This document shows, in pieces, positions 1-7,310 of a DNA stretch of 40,023 nucleotides; within the stretch, counting starts at the first letter, position 1; each line of letters starts with the position of its first letter. Below the pieces are notes generated by a model. The model was given only the letters and a program-made list of their open reading frames with translations. It was not told the DNA's origin and searched no databases. This DNA comes from Parcubacteria group bacterium Athens0714_12 (GTDB taxonomy: Bacteria > Patescibacteriota > Patescibacteriia > UBA2591 > VMGY01). The stretch covers positions 1 to 40,023 of the forward strand of contig VMGY01000010.1 of assembly GCA_007378955.1 (NCBI GenBank). The letters run 5' to 3'. Both the position numbers and the translations under genes were made by a program.

Positions 1-515
1 TCATAGGCATTCCAGTCGGTGGGGATGAAGCGAGGATTCTTTAGGTCATTGTAAAATCTGTTAATTGGTATTACTGTTACCATTAGAGAAAGGCAAGATT
101 GATTGGCTTCAAGAAACGCATAATCAGTGTTTGACCAGTCATATTTGTCTTTTTCTTGTTCAACAGCATCCCAGACTAATCCATTGCCTACCCCGGAAAA
201 CCTTACCCATTTGGCACCAACTTCGCTTATATCTCTAAGTGATTCACAGGATTTTATTGATACTGATTCACACTTGGCATGAAAACTAAAAGGAGAATCT
301 TGAAATTTTACGCTTAATGTTGGAGATGCGGTTATCTTTTCTTTACAGTCCTGAGGGCATAGGTCTGGATTTTTCTTTTCAAAATCATCGCAAATCCCAT
401 CACCACATTTGCCTCTTTGAGGCTCAGGAAAAGCAGGTTTTTGAAAGATAAAGGATATGCCAATGCCTGCGGCAAGGATTAAAACTGCAATGATTGGAAT
501 GATTAGTTTGTTCAT
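1..515 (-). CDS. Membrane-anchored TIM-barrel glycosidase-like protein (partial, C-terminus off the left edge)
   Basis: Translated by hand on the minus strand from ATG at 515; the frame stays open to base 1, giving about 171 residues. Residues 1-20 form a hydrophobic segment that should be a signal anchor or uncleaved signal peptide. A Cys-rich motif follows (CGDGICDDFE...CPQDC, about residues 34-53), a pattern I associate with exported Patescibacteria and archaeal proteins and likely disulfide or metal stabilised. The remainder (GAKWVRFSG, then DAVEQEKDKYDW) resembles the first strands of a clan GH-A TIM barrel and the same region of the glycosidase at 30159-31148. The start overlaps the stop of the upstream XRE gene as ATGA, implying translational coupling and one operon. 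No catalytic residues are within the window, so glycosidase activity is inference; it could be a non-catalytic barrel. Confidence 0.7.
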   Translation of the reverse strand, partial: MNKLIIPIIAVLILAAGIGISFIFQKPAFPEPQRGKCGDGICDDFEKKNPDLCPQDCKEKITASPTLSVKFQDSPFSFHAKCESVSIKSCESLRDISEVGAKWVRFSGVGNGLVWDAVEQEKDKYDWSNTDYAFLEANQSCLSLMVTVIPINRFYNDLKNPRFIPTDWNAY

Positions 516-727
516 GTTATTTTCACTAAATCATCAATGCCAACACCCAAGGCGTCAGCGATTTTTTTGACGGTTGCAATCCTTGGATCGGGCGTAGCCC
601 CCGATTCAATCTTGGTAATTGTATGTAAAGTAATACCGGCAAGTTTTGATAACTTGTCTTGCGAAATACCTAACTTTGCTCGGTATTTCTTTATGTTCTT
701 TGTTATGGTTGAAATTTCTTTTGACAT
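512..727 (-). CDS. XRE-family helix-turn-helix regulator (71 aa)
   Basis: Single-domain Cro/C1-type regulator. The HTH spans about residues 10-65: ITKNIKKYRAKLGISQDKLS is helix 1-2, TLHTITKIESG is the recognition helix followed by the family-typical IESG turn, and VKKIADALGVGIDDLV closes the domain. It has no sensor or dimerisation extension, as is usual for such small regulators. It is the first gene of a two-gene minus-strand operon, its TGA overlapping the ATG of the exported glycosidase-like gene. Just upstream lie TATACT and ATACTAAA motifs; ATACTAAA also occurs before the divergent XRE gene at 1383, so cross- or auto-regulation is possible. An antitoxin-like role cannot be excluded, but no toxin is adjacent. 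Confidence 0.85.
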   Translation of the reverse strand: MSKEISTITKNIKKYRAKLGISQDKLSKLAGITLHTITKIESGATPDPRIATVKKIADALGVGIDDLVKIT

Positions 728-747
728 TATAGTATAGTTTTAGTATG
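728..747 (-). promoter_or_regulatory. Probable promoter/operator of the minus-strand XRE operon
   Basis: Read on the minus strand, the 20 bp before the ATG at 727 contain ATACTAAAACTATACT, with a TATACT-like -10 three bases from the start and a second CATACT 14 bases from it. The ATACTAAA core recurs at 1372-1379 before the second XRE gene, which suggests a shared operator. Assignment rests on motif similarity alone. Confidence 0.4.
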
Positions 748-788
748 ATGAATTTACAGATACCATTTCCACTTGCTATTATTAGTAT

Positions 789-1290
789 ATGAAATTTTTA
801 ACAAAAGGTCAAGCAAAATTTGGGAGTTCCTTGCCGTTGCCCGCGTACGGGCGGGTGGGACAAGGGCAACATCTTTTGGCGGCGCGCCAACTTCGTTGGC
901 ACGAAGAATTGCGGCGGCGAAAAAGCGAGGGCGGGGCGGGAATTCCTTTCCCCCTTGCCCCCTTTCCTTCCCGCCCCGTCCGAGCGTTGGGGTGGGAAGC
1001 GGCTCGTCTTTGCGTCAGCAAAGAGGCAAAGCCCGCAAAAATTGATTCCTTAAAAGAAAAGATTTTTTGCGCGCTCCCATTAAAAGAAGAAGAAATTTTT
1101 GCGGACTTTGTCCGCCATCAGGCGGCGAGCCGCGGGGGCGGGTTTCTGTCCATCAGGGCAGAAATTCTTGCTCAAAAAAGGTTCGCACTTCGTTCAGTAA
1201 TTGCGACCAACTTAAACTTTTTTCAAATTCAGAGGCGATTGGTTGCTCGCTCGCCCCGCCCACCCGTGCGCACATAACAGATTTACTCTC
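789..1290. other. GC-rich cluster of short hairpins between two XRE genes
   Basis: This 500-bp stretch contains no convincing gene. It is far richer in G+C than the AT-rich backbone and is packed with short inverted repeats having very small loops, such as GCCAAC-TTC-GTTGGC, GCGGAC-TTT-GTCCGC, CTTTGC-GTCA-GCAAAG and GTTGCCC paired with GGGCAAC. Overlapping ORFs are open in several frames on both strands (162 aa, 90 aa and 77 aa on plus, 70 aa on minus), as expected for stop-poor GC-rich sequence; their translations are Arg/Pro/Gly-rich and resemble no family I know. The downstream part carries a 38-bp sequence repeated at 7567-7604. A structured RNA or accretion of miniature palindromic elements is more likely than a protein. 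Confidence 0.6.
1172..1209 (+). repeat. 38-bp direct repeat, left copy
   Basis: The sequence begins TCAAAAAAGGTTCG and ends AATTGCGACCA. A second copy in the same orientation lies at 7567-7604; by eye 35 of 38 positions match. It can fold weakly, since GGTTCGCA faces TGCGACC with one bulge. Each copy ends a GC-rich hairpin cluster, so the pair brackets the 1.3-7.1 kb accessory block. Confidence 0.8.
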
Positions 1291-1370
1291 TTGAATTCGA
1301 CTTGTATTAAATAATTGTGTAATATTTAAGTAGTAGTAATAAATTGAATACTCTATTTTAATGTTAGTAT

Positions 1371-1376
1371 TATACT
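1371..1376 (+). promoter_or_regulatory. -10 box (TATACT) for the XRE gene at 1383, short or no leader
   Basis: TATACT ends six bases before the ATG at 1383, so transcription would begin at or next to the start codon. No Shine-Dalgarno sequence is present. The placement matches other -10 boxes in this window (23059, 27906, 33857). Confidence 0.5.
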
Positions 1377-1382
1377 AAAGTT

Positions 1383-1589
1383 ATGTCAAATAATCAAAAC
1401 TTATCAAAAAATGTAAAGAGGTTGCGGGAAGCCAAAGGGCTTTCGCAAGAAAAATTGGCGAGATTAGCCGATGTCGCCAATAATACTCTGATTAAAATGG
1501 AAACAGGGGAAAATATAAATCCGACACTTGAAACATTGAAAAGGGTTGCGAAAGCCCTTGATGTTAGTATTGACGATTTAATCAATTAA
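1383..1589 (+). CDS. XRE-family helix-turn-helix regulator (68 aa)
   Basis: Single-domain Cro/C1-type regulator, paralogous to the protein encoded at 512-727. The HTH covers residues 8-65 (LSKNVKRLREAKGLSQEKLA, NNTLIKMETGEN, then ALDVSIDDLI). The ATG at 1383 is preceded by TATACT with a six-base gap and no Shine-Dalgarno, so a leaderless message is likely. It heads the block of synthetase-like, oxidoreductase and radical SAM genes and may be its local regulator, though the 35-bp gap to the next start and the promoter-like bases further downstream do not prove one transcript. It could also be an orphan regulator left from a mobile element. Confidence 0.85.
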   Translation: MSNNQNLSKNVKRLREAKGLSQEKLARLADVANNTLIKMETGENINPTLETLKRVAKALDVSIDDLIN

Positions 1590-1624
1590 AAACCTCATTA
1601 GATTATTTGATTTTAAAAATAAAC

Positions 1625-2620
1625 ATGGAAGCATCTTTTTGTCCTAAAAGAATAGTTGACTATCATTCGATGATAAAAAAATTTTTTGCCGATTATTTTT
1701 TTGTTTTGGGGTATCAAGAACATACACCGGCACCAATTATATCATTTGACGATCGCAGTGTGCGGTTCACCGGCTCAACTACAAATGTTTTTAAACCTTA
1801 CATTCTTAATAATTCCCTAATTCCCAAAAGAAGGTTATTCATAATTCAAAGATGTTTAAGAACCCAAAACGCAAAATCATTTTGGGACAATAATATTTTT
1901 CCGGAATGGGGATCATACTTTACCGAGATGGGGCTAATAGCCAGTTCGGATAGCATAATGAGTTTAACGATAGATTCTATTAAATACTTTATTAATACCC
2001 TTAAGATAGAGTCAGAAAAAATGTGTTTGAGAGTTTCCTCGCGAGACAAAGATTTATTGAAATGCACAAGGCAAATGCCCTTAGAGACAAAAATAGATGA
2101 CATGCCAGCAAAACATTACAGACATAAATACGGTCTTCCTGGTGTATTGGGGCGTAACTTTAATTTTGGGATAAAAAATAGCGAAACTAGCACTATTAAA
2201 GACATCGGGACTGTAGTTCTAGTCGAAAAATTAGGTGAAGCAGTTGCTGTTGAGATGGGCTTTGGTGTTAGTACATTGTTAGCAAGGTATTACAATTTGA
2301 CAGATTCTATTGAGGCGTCCACCATTAGTGCAGTCATCCCTTTCAAACCCGGTTTTAATAGTAAATTTGCCGATGCTCTCTCTGCCTCCGTTATCATGTT
2401 AAAAGAAAAAGTACGGCTATCTGGTCGAGATAAAGGAAGAGTATTACGGACATATCTTTGTGCCTTGAGAGATCTATCAAAAAAGGCTGGGTTTTCAATT
2501 GATGACATATTACAATTTGCGGTAGATTACGAAGAATTGGAATATAAAAAAACAAGTTTTGTCGCTGATAAAATACTTTATTTTTTAGAGAACAAAGAAA
2601 AAATTTTAGTTCAAATATAA
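1625..2620 (+). CDS. Alanyl-tRNA synthetase-like class II paralogue (about 331 aa, catalytic core only)
   Basis: The ORF track starts at a TTG (1607); I prefer ATG at 1625, beginning MEASFCPKR. The first ~120 residues align by eye with the AlaRS catalytic core: a helix like FFADYFFVLGY, then VRFTGSTTNVFKPYIL matching the AlaRS FTNAGMNQFK region, RCLRTQN matching its motif 2 start (QRCVRAGG), and FTEMG at the FFEMLG position. EMGFGVSTLLARY near residue 225 sits where AlaRS has its motif 3 DTGMGLER, but the motif Arg appears replaced. The anticodon/tRNA-recognition, editing and C-Ala domains of full AlaRS (about 870 aa) are absent. It is therefore unlikely to be the housekeeping enzyme; it could be an amide/aminoacyl ligase, an AMP-forming activating enzyme or a degenerate paralogue. 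Its neighbours are a ProRS, an oxidoreductase and a radical SAM enzyme. Confidence 0.55.
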   Translation: MEASFCPKRIVDYHSMIKKFFADYFFVLGYQEHTPAPIISFDDRSVRFTGSTTNVFKPYILNNSLIPKRRLFIIQRCLRTQNAKSFWDNNIFPEWGSYFTEMGLIASSDSIMSLTIDSIKYFINTLKIESEKMCLRVSSRDKDLLKCTRQMPLETKIDDMPAKHYRHKYGLPGVLGRNFNFGIKNSETSTIKDIGTVVLVEKLGEAVAVEMGFGVSTLLARYYNLTDSIEASTISAVIPFKPGFNSKFADALSASVIMLKEKVRLSGRDKGRVLRTYLCALRDLSKKAGFSIDDILQFAVDYEELEYKKTSFVADKILYFLENKEKILVQI

Positions 2621-2714
2621 TTAAAATTAATCTGTATTATAGCAAATATCAAGACAGTCGCAGTTCCATTGAATCACAAATTTACAAAGACTTTATCATT
2701 AACAAAGAGTAAAT

Positions 2715-4199
2715 ATGAACAAAACAAAAGAAAACATAAACAGCATTACTCCAAGATCTAAAGATTATTCCAAATGGTATCTTGATGTTATTGACGCAGC
2801 AGAACTTGCTGAAAATTCACCCGTTAGAGGATGTATGGTAATTAAACCTAATGGTTATGCAATTTGGGAAAACATACAAAAAGTTTTGGATAATATGTTT
2901 AAGTTAAGGGGGGTTAAAAATGCTTATTTCCCTCTTTTTATACCAAAAAGTTTTTTTGAGAAAGAAGCTGAACATGTTGAAGGGTTTGCTAAGGAATGTG
3001 CAATAGTTACTCATCATCGGTTAAATTTAAACAAAGAAAGAAAATTAGTACCAGCCGGCTTGATGGAGGAACCGCTTGTGGTTAGGCCAACATCAGAAAC
3101 AATAATTTATAGCATGTATGCAAAATGGATTCATTCCTTTCGGGATCTGCCAATGCTAATAAATCAATGGGCAAATGTTGTTCGTTGGGAATTAAGGCCG
3201 AGGCCATTTTTAAGGACCACGGAATTCTTATGGCAGGAAGGGCACACAGCTCATTCAACAAAAGAAGAAGCCGATGAGACGACCTTACAAATGTTGGAAG
3301 TTTATCGTGATTTTGCTGAAGATTATTTGGCAATTCCGGTTATAAAGGGAATAAAATCAGAAAGCGAAAAATTTGCAGGCGCGGCTTATACAGCTTGTAT
3401 TGAAGCGATGATGCAAGATGGCAAGGCATTGCAGGTTGCAACATCTCATATGCTCGGTCAAAATTTTGCCAAACCCTTTAAGGTCAAATTTACTGATGAG
3501 AATGGAAATGAACAATACGTTTGGCAGACAAGTTGGGGCATGAGCACTAGAATTATCGGTGCCTTAATAATGACTCATAGTGACGATAAGGGCTTGATTA
3601 TACCACCCAAGATTGCTCCAATGTCCGTAGTTATTATTCCAATTTGGAGTAAGGATCATGATAAAAAAGATGTAATTAGCAAAGCAAATAATATTGCCAC
3701 TAAAATAATAGCAGAAATAGGACAGGTGGTTCATATTGATGAAAGAGATGAACGGCCAGGTTCAAAATTTTACGATTGGGAAAAAAAAGGTATCCCATTG
3801 CGTATTGAGATTGGACCTCGCGACATTATCAATAATACAATAGTGGCAGTAAGAAGGGATACTGGCAGCAAAATAGAAGTTTCTTTAACTAATTTAGTCC
3901 CCAAAATTAAAGAACTACTAAACAGTATTCAATCAGATCTTTATAAACGAGCATTTCAATATCGTGAAAAAATGACTCAAGAGGTAGATTCTTATAAAGC
4001 TATAAAGAATATTTTAGCTGACAAAGGGGGTTTTGTGATTGCTTATTGGTGCGGCGATCAAAAATGTGAATCTAAAGTAAAAAAAGAAACTACGGCCACT
4101 ATTCGATGTATACCGTTTGAACAAAAACAAGAAAAAAGAAAATGCATAATTTGTGGAAAGGAAACATCAACAAGGGTTATTTTTGCAAAGGCTTATTAG
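2715..4199 (+). CDS. proS: Prolyl-tRNA synthetase, archaeal/eukaryotic type
   Basis: Charges tRNA-Pro with proline in the cytoplasm. At 494 aa it matches the archaeal/eukaryotic-type (type 3) ProRS rather than the ~570-aa bacterial type with an inserted editing domain. Visible landmarks are PVRGCMVIKPNGYAIWE near residue 40, RPTSET near 126 (proline/ATP site), motif 2 as RWELRPRPFLRTTEFLWQEG near 160-180, motif 3 as WGMSTRIIGAL near 272, an anticodon-binding domain around 300-410, and a C-terminal zinc-type domain with CGDQKC and CIICG. The protein ends in Ala-Tyr; a C-terminal Tyr is typical of this class. All expected elements are present, so it should be active. A tRNA-Pro(CGG) gene lies at 37678-37749. 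Whether it is the genome's only ProRS or a second copy tied to the surrounding block cannot be told from this window. Confidence 0.93.
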   Translation: MNKTKENINSITPRSKDYSKWYLDVIDAAELAENSPVRGCMVIKPNGYAIWENIQKVLDNMFKLRGVKNAYFPLFIPKSFFEKEAEHVEGFAKECAIVTHHRLNLNKERKLVPAGLMEEPLVVRPTSETIIYSMYAKWIHSFRDLPMLINQWANVVRWELRPRPFLRTTEFLWQEGHTAHSTKEEADETTLQMLEVYRDFAEDYLAIPVIKGIKSESEKFAGAAYTACIEAMMQDGKALQVATSHMLGQNFAKPFKVKFTDENGNEQYVWQTSWGMSTRIIGALIMTHSDDKGLIIPPKIAPMSVVIIPIWSKDHDKKDVISKANNIATKIIAEIGQVVHIDERDERPGSKFYDWEKKGIPLRIEIGPRDIINNTIVAVRRDTGSKIEVSLTNLVPKIKELLNSIQSDLYKRAFQYREKMTQEVDSYKAIKNILADKGGFVIAYWCGDQKCESKVKKETTATIRCIPFEQKQEKRKCIICGKETSTRVIFAKAY

Positions 4200-4264
4200 C
4201 TTAAGGCTTGTTAATTAAAATATTAAAAATAATTTAAATGAGGAGTAAAATTCTTTTTTAAAAT

Positions 4265-5713
4265 ATGCAAAACGTAATATTAATTGGATTGGGTTATCAT
4301 GCTAGAAGAATTTATTTTCCTGTTTTGCAGGAATTGCAGAAAAAAAATATAATAGGCCAAATTTTTATCGTTGATTTAAGAAGTCAAAAGGAAGTTATTG
4401 AAAATTATCTTTATGAAAAAAAGTCAAAAAATGTTGAAATTTTGTTTCTTGATAAGCCTTTAAATAATAAATTAAGCGAAAATCTTGAGAAAGATTTAAA
4501 TCTTATAGTTAAAAAGAGAAAAATTAAAGGTGTAATTATTACTACCGAACCATTGGCTCACATGGTTTATGCTAAATGGGCGACAAAGAACAGATTGAGT
4601 GTTTTGATGGACAAACCCATTTCAACTCATGAATGGATTATTAGCAATGAAAAATATGGGAAGCAATTAATAGCCGATTATAACGAATTGGTAAAAATGT
4701 ATCAGGAAGCTAAAAAAGATAATCCACAAATGGTTTTTGCTATTATGGCTCAACGAAGATTTCATAATCTTTTTAGGAAAATGAAAGAGGCAGTGAAAGA
4801 GGTCTATGAATATACTAATTGTCCAATCACTTCGATACAATCATTTCATGGTGATGGGCAGTGGAGATTTCCTACAGAAATCATTGAACAAATAGCTCAT
4901 CCTTATAATCAAGGATATGGTGTATGTTCACATTCTGGATATCATTTCTTCGATATAGTTTCATTGTTAATGGAAGGAAGTGATAAAAAGCCGGACGAGA
5001 TGGAAATTGTTAGTAGTTTTTCAACACCCAATGACTTTATAAACCAATATACCTTCGACGATTATCGAAAGAACATTAAAAGTTTTGATAAATACAATAA
5101 GTATTCAGAAAAAGAGTTTATCAAGAGAGCAAAAAACTTTGGTGAAATAGATAGTTTTAATAATTTTATTTTTAAAAAGGATGGTAGGGTAATGACTTTA
5201 GCGAGTATAAACCTATGCCATAATGGATTTTCACAAAGAAGCTGGGCAACAGCCGAGAGAAGAGATTTATATAAAGGCAATGGTAGAGTCAGACACGAAA
5301 GCCATTATATTTTGCAGGGGCCATTTCAAGCTATAAGTTATTTTTCTTATCAGTCAAAAGAAGTTGATCCGAATCTGCAGGAGAATTTATTCGATGTTGG
5401 TGGCGAGTATCACGCCGATATTTATATTTTCAGAAACTCAACTTTTAATCCGAAATGGAAATGCGTTGAAAAATTTCAGGTTAAAGATTTGATTAAAAGG
5501 AAAATGAAAGACAAGAGTAGGGGCCATCAAGAAGATGCCAGAAGAGAAGTGATACTTGGATTTGTGGATAATCTTCAAACAGGAAACCAAAAGATAGCTA
5601 AACAATCAGACTTAATTCAATATGAAAGAAGTGTTAAAATGATGTCTCTTGCTTATCAATCAGCGGCTCGGAGAAGAAAAGGATTAAACCCTTTAGTCAA
5701 AATAAAAATATAA
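4265..5713 (+). CDS. Gfo/Idh/MocA-like NAD(P)-dependent oxidoreductase (482 aa)
   Basis: The N-terminus (VILIGLGYHARRIYFPVL) is a Rossmann dinucleotide-binding fold with a GxGxxA-type turn. The segment GVIITTEPLAHMVYAKWA...VLMDKPIST near residues 85-120 matches the family's EKP-type motif, here DKP. After this, the protein departs from short family members: at 482 aa it is longer than the usual 330-400 aa and contains a His-rich stretch (GYGVCSHSGYHFFDIVSLL) at the position where family members carry substrate-binding His/Asp residues. Substrates of this family are commonly sugars, inositols or amino-acid-like intermediates; nothing here fixes which. It sits 65 bp after proS and 60 bp before the radical SAM gene, so co-transcription is plausible. 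The GAGG motif upstream is 20 bases from the ATG and probably not its Shine-Dalgarno. Confidence 0.75.
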   Translation: MQNVILIGLGYHARRIYFPVLQELQKKNIIGQIFIVDLRSQKEVIENYLYEKKSKNVEILFLDKPLNNKLSENLEKDLNLIVKKRKIKGVIITTEPLAHMVYAKWATKNRLSVLMDKPISTHEWIISNEKYGKQLIADYNELVKMYQEAKKDNPQMVFAIMAQRRFHNLFRKMKEAVKEVYEYTNCPITSIQSFHGDGQWRFPTEIIEQIAHPYNQGYGVCSHSGYHFFDIVSLLMEGSDKKPDEMEIVSSFSTPNDFINQYTFDDYRKNIKSFDKYNKYSEKEFIKRAKNFGEIDSFNNFIFKKDGRVMTLASINLCHNGFSQRSWATAERRDLYKGNGRVRHESHYILQGPFQAISYFSYQSKEVDPNLQENLFDVGGEYHADIYIFRNSTFNPKWKCVEKFQVKDLIKRKMKDKSRGHQEDARREVILGFVDNLQTGNQKIAKQSDLIQYERSVKMMSLAYQSAARRRKGLNPLVKIKI

Positions 5714-5773
5714 AAAGAATTAAAATAAAAGGGGCTGTAAAATAATAGGGATATCAGTTTTAAATAATAGAAC

Positions 5774-7132
5774 ATGAATTTTAAATTGAAAAATACATAT
5801 CGTTTTGCTTTTAGAAAGGAGTATTTTGGAGGACTCCTCTTGGATTTTGAAAATACAACTTATGAATTAATTACTCCAAAAGAATTTCAGTTTTTGAGTA
5901 AATTAAAAGAGGGTGAAAAGTTTTTTCTACAAGACTTACAAAGTTCCGAACTGATTGGATTTATCAGGAAACTTCAACAAAAAAATATTATTCAAGTTAA
6001 CCATCGTGGGAATCTTTTAGCTACTAATATTCGAGGAATTCCTACTGCTAAAAAATTTCCTAAAGACTATTTAAGTGCTCCATTGAAGGTTTACGATACA
6101 TATACGAGGAAATGTAATCTCGCCTGTAAACATTGCTATGCGTCTAGCAGTGCCAATTTTGTAGAGACTAGAAGAACCCTCTCTCAAACGGAGGCAATTA
6201 TGAGAAAGTTCTACGAAGTCGGCACGCTAGAGTGGAATTTTACTGGCGGTGAGCCAACTGTCGATCCTGATTTACTAGATGCTATCAAAATGGCAAGTAA
6301 TTTTGGAATGAAAGTAAGTTTAAATACAAATGGTTGTTGGAATCCTAAAATCTATAGAGAAATTCTTACCTCGGGCGTGAAAGAAATAATCATTAGTTTA
6401 GAAGGACGTGAGAAAACAAACGATAAAAGGCGTAATAAAGGGGTTTTTAAGAGAGTTATAAAGACTTTAGATCAAATCTATAATTACAAGAAGAGTAATC
6501 GTAATCAGAAATTAGAGGCAATTTTGAATATGACGATAGAAAAAGACAATGTTTGTGATATAGAATTTATAACTCGATTGGCAGCAAAATATAATTATGG
6601 AGTAAAATTTGTTACTTTGAAACAGGCTGGTCGCGCTCCTAAAAATTATTCAGGAAAGATTCTCTCTGCGAGAGGATATATGGATTTTGCAAAAAAGGTG
6701 CAAGAATTAAGAGAAGATCCTGAAATTAGAAAATCGGGAATTAAAATATCTCTTAATCACCAAAATTTATTTTGTTCTAATTGCCCTGACAGGTCTAACC
6801 TTCCATACCCTTTTGATTATTCTGAGTGTACTGCTCTAACAACTGCAACGGATATTCTCCCTGATGGTAGGGTGGTTGTTTGTTCCTTTTTAATGGACAA
6901 GCCTGAATTCATTGGACCGAACATTTTTGATATTTCAGTATATGATGCATGGCAACATCCAATTATGGAACATTTTAGGTGGGCGAAAAAACAGGATTGT
7001 ATTAACTGTAAGTTTTATATGAAACAATGTAGAGGAGCTTGTCGTTCTACTGTATTGTTAAATGGTGGAAAAATTGAGGGTGGTAAATTAATAGGCAAGG
7101 ATCCCTATTGCTTTAAAGATTTATTATTGTAA
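5774..7132 (+). CDS. Radical SAM/SPASM enzyme with PqqD/RRE-like N-terminal domain (452 aa)
   Basis: The radical SAM core carries CNLACKHCYA near residue 114 (CxxxCxxC that binds the [4Fe-4S] cluster), followed by TGGEPTVDPDLL (the GGEP motif for SAM) near 157. Residues 330-440 hold a Cys-rich SPASM-type region: FCSNCPDRSN, SECTALTTATDILPDGRVVVCSF, then CINCKFYMKQCRGACR, which would bind auxiliary clusters. The first ~80 residues (KEYFGGLLLDFENTTYELIT...) have the pattern of PqqD-like RiPP recognition elements, which hold a leader peptide for modification. This architecture is typical of peptide maturases such as PqqE-like enzymes. It is the last large gene of the block. A 24-codon ORF lies 45 bp downstream at 7178. 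Peptide modification is inference; a small-molecule substrate is possible. Confidence 0.85.
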   Translation: MNFKLKNTYRFAFRKEYFGGLLLDFENTTYELITPKEFQFLSKLKEGEKFFLQDLQSSELIGFIRKLQQKNIIQVNHRGNLLATNIRGIPTAKKFPKDYLSAPLKVYDTYTRKCNLACKHCYASSSANFVETRRTLSQTEAIMRKFYEVGTLEWNFTGGEPTVDPDLLDAIKMASNFGMKVSLNTNGCWNPKIYREILTSGVKEIIISLEGREKTNDKRRNKGVFKRVIKTLDQIYNYKKSNRNQKLEAILNMTIEKDNVCDIEFITRLAAKYNYGVKFVTLKQAGRAPKNYSGKILSARGYMDFAKKVQELREDPEIRKSGIKISLNHQNLFCSNCPDRSNLPYPFDYSECTALTTATDILPDGRVVVCSFLMDKPEFIGPNIFDISVYDAWQHPIMEHFRWAKKQDCINCKFYMKQCRGACRSTVLLNGGKIEGGKLIGKDPYCFKDLLL

Positions 7133-7177
7133 CAATATAGGACTGCTGACTTGATAAAACACTTACTTTTATAGTTT

Positions 7178-7252
7178 ATGGTTAGATTAAGAATTAATAA
7201 AAAAGATTCCAGTATCGTTTACAATGACCAGTATTTCGCAGGCTCAATGTAA
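7178..7252 (+). CDS. Candidate 24-aa small ORF after the radical SAM gene (speculative)
   Basis: An ATG-to-TAA ORF of 24 codons beginning MVRLRINKKD and ending with a Tyr/Phe-containing tail (VYNDQYFAGS). It is in the right place for a precursor peptide of the adjacent RRE-containing radical SAM/SPASM enzyme and has a basic N-terminus followed by a polar/aromatic C-terminus. There is no recognisable Shine-Dalgarno, and ORFs this short arise by chance in AT-rich DNA. Kept only because of the neighbour. Confidence 0.2.
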   Translation: MVRLRINKKDSSIVYNDQYFAGSM

Positions 7253-7288
7253 ATCACCAACATTCTTTATTGAGAAACCGAGACAGGG

Positions 7289-7294
7289 TATAAT
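7289..7294 (+). promoter_or_regulatory. Possible -10 box (TATAAT) upstream of the second hairpin cluster
   Basis: A perfect TATAAT preceded by GACAGGG lies about 20 bp before the GC-rich hairpin cluster. No gene starts near it, so if active it would transcribe the cluster itself, or give a long leader for the P-type ATPase at 7641. No convincing -35 is visible. Confidence 0.35.
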
Positions 7295-7310
7295 TTTAAA
7301 ATAGAAAAAA

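Noticed and set aside
512-727. Toxin-antitoxin pair
   Set aside because: The XRE protein is antitoxin-sized, but its partner is a membrane-anchored glycosidase-like protein and not a toxin fold.
773-1294. Overlapping ORFs (162, 90, 77, 75 aa plus; 70 aa minus) in the GC-rich region
   Set aside because: Several frames are open at once, translations are low-complexity and follow hairpin sequence, and no RBS or family match is visible.
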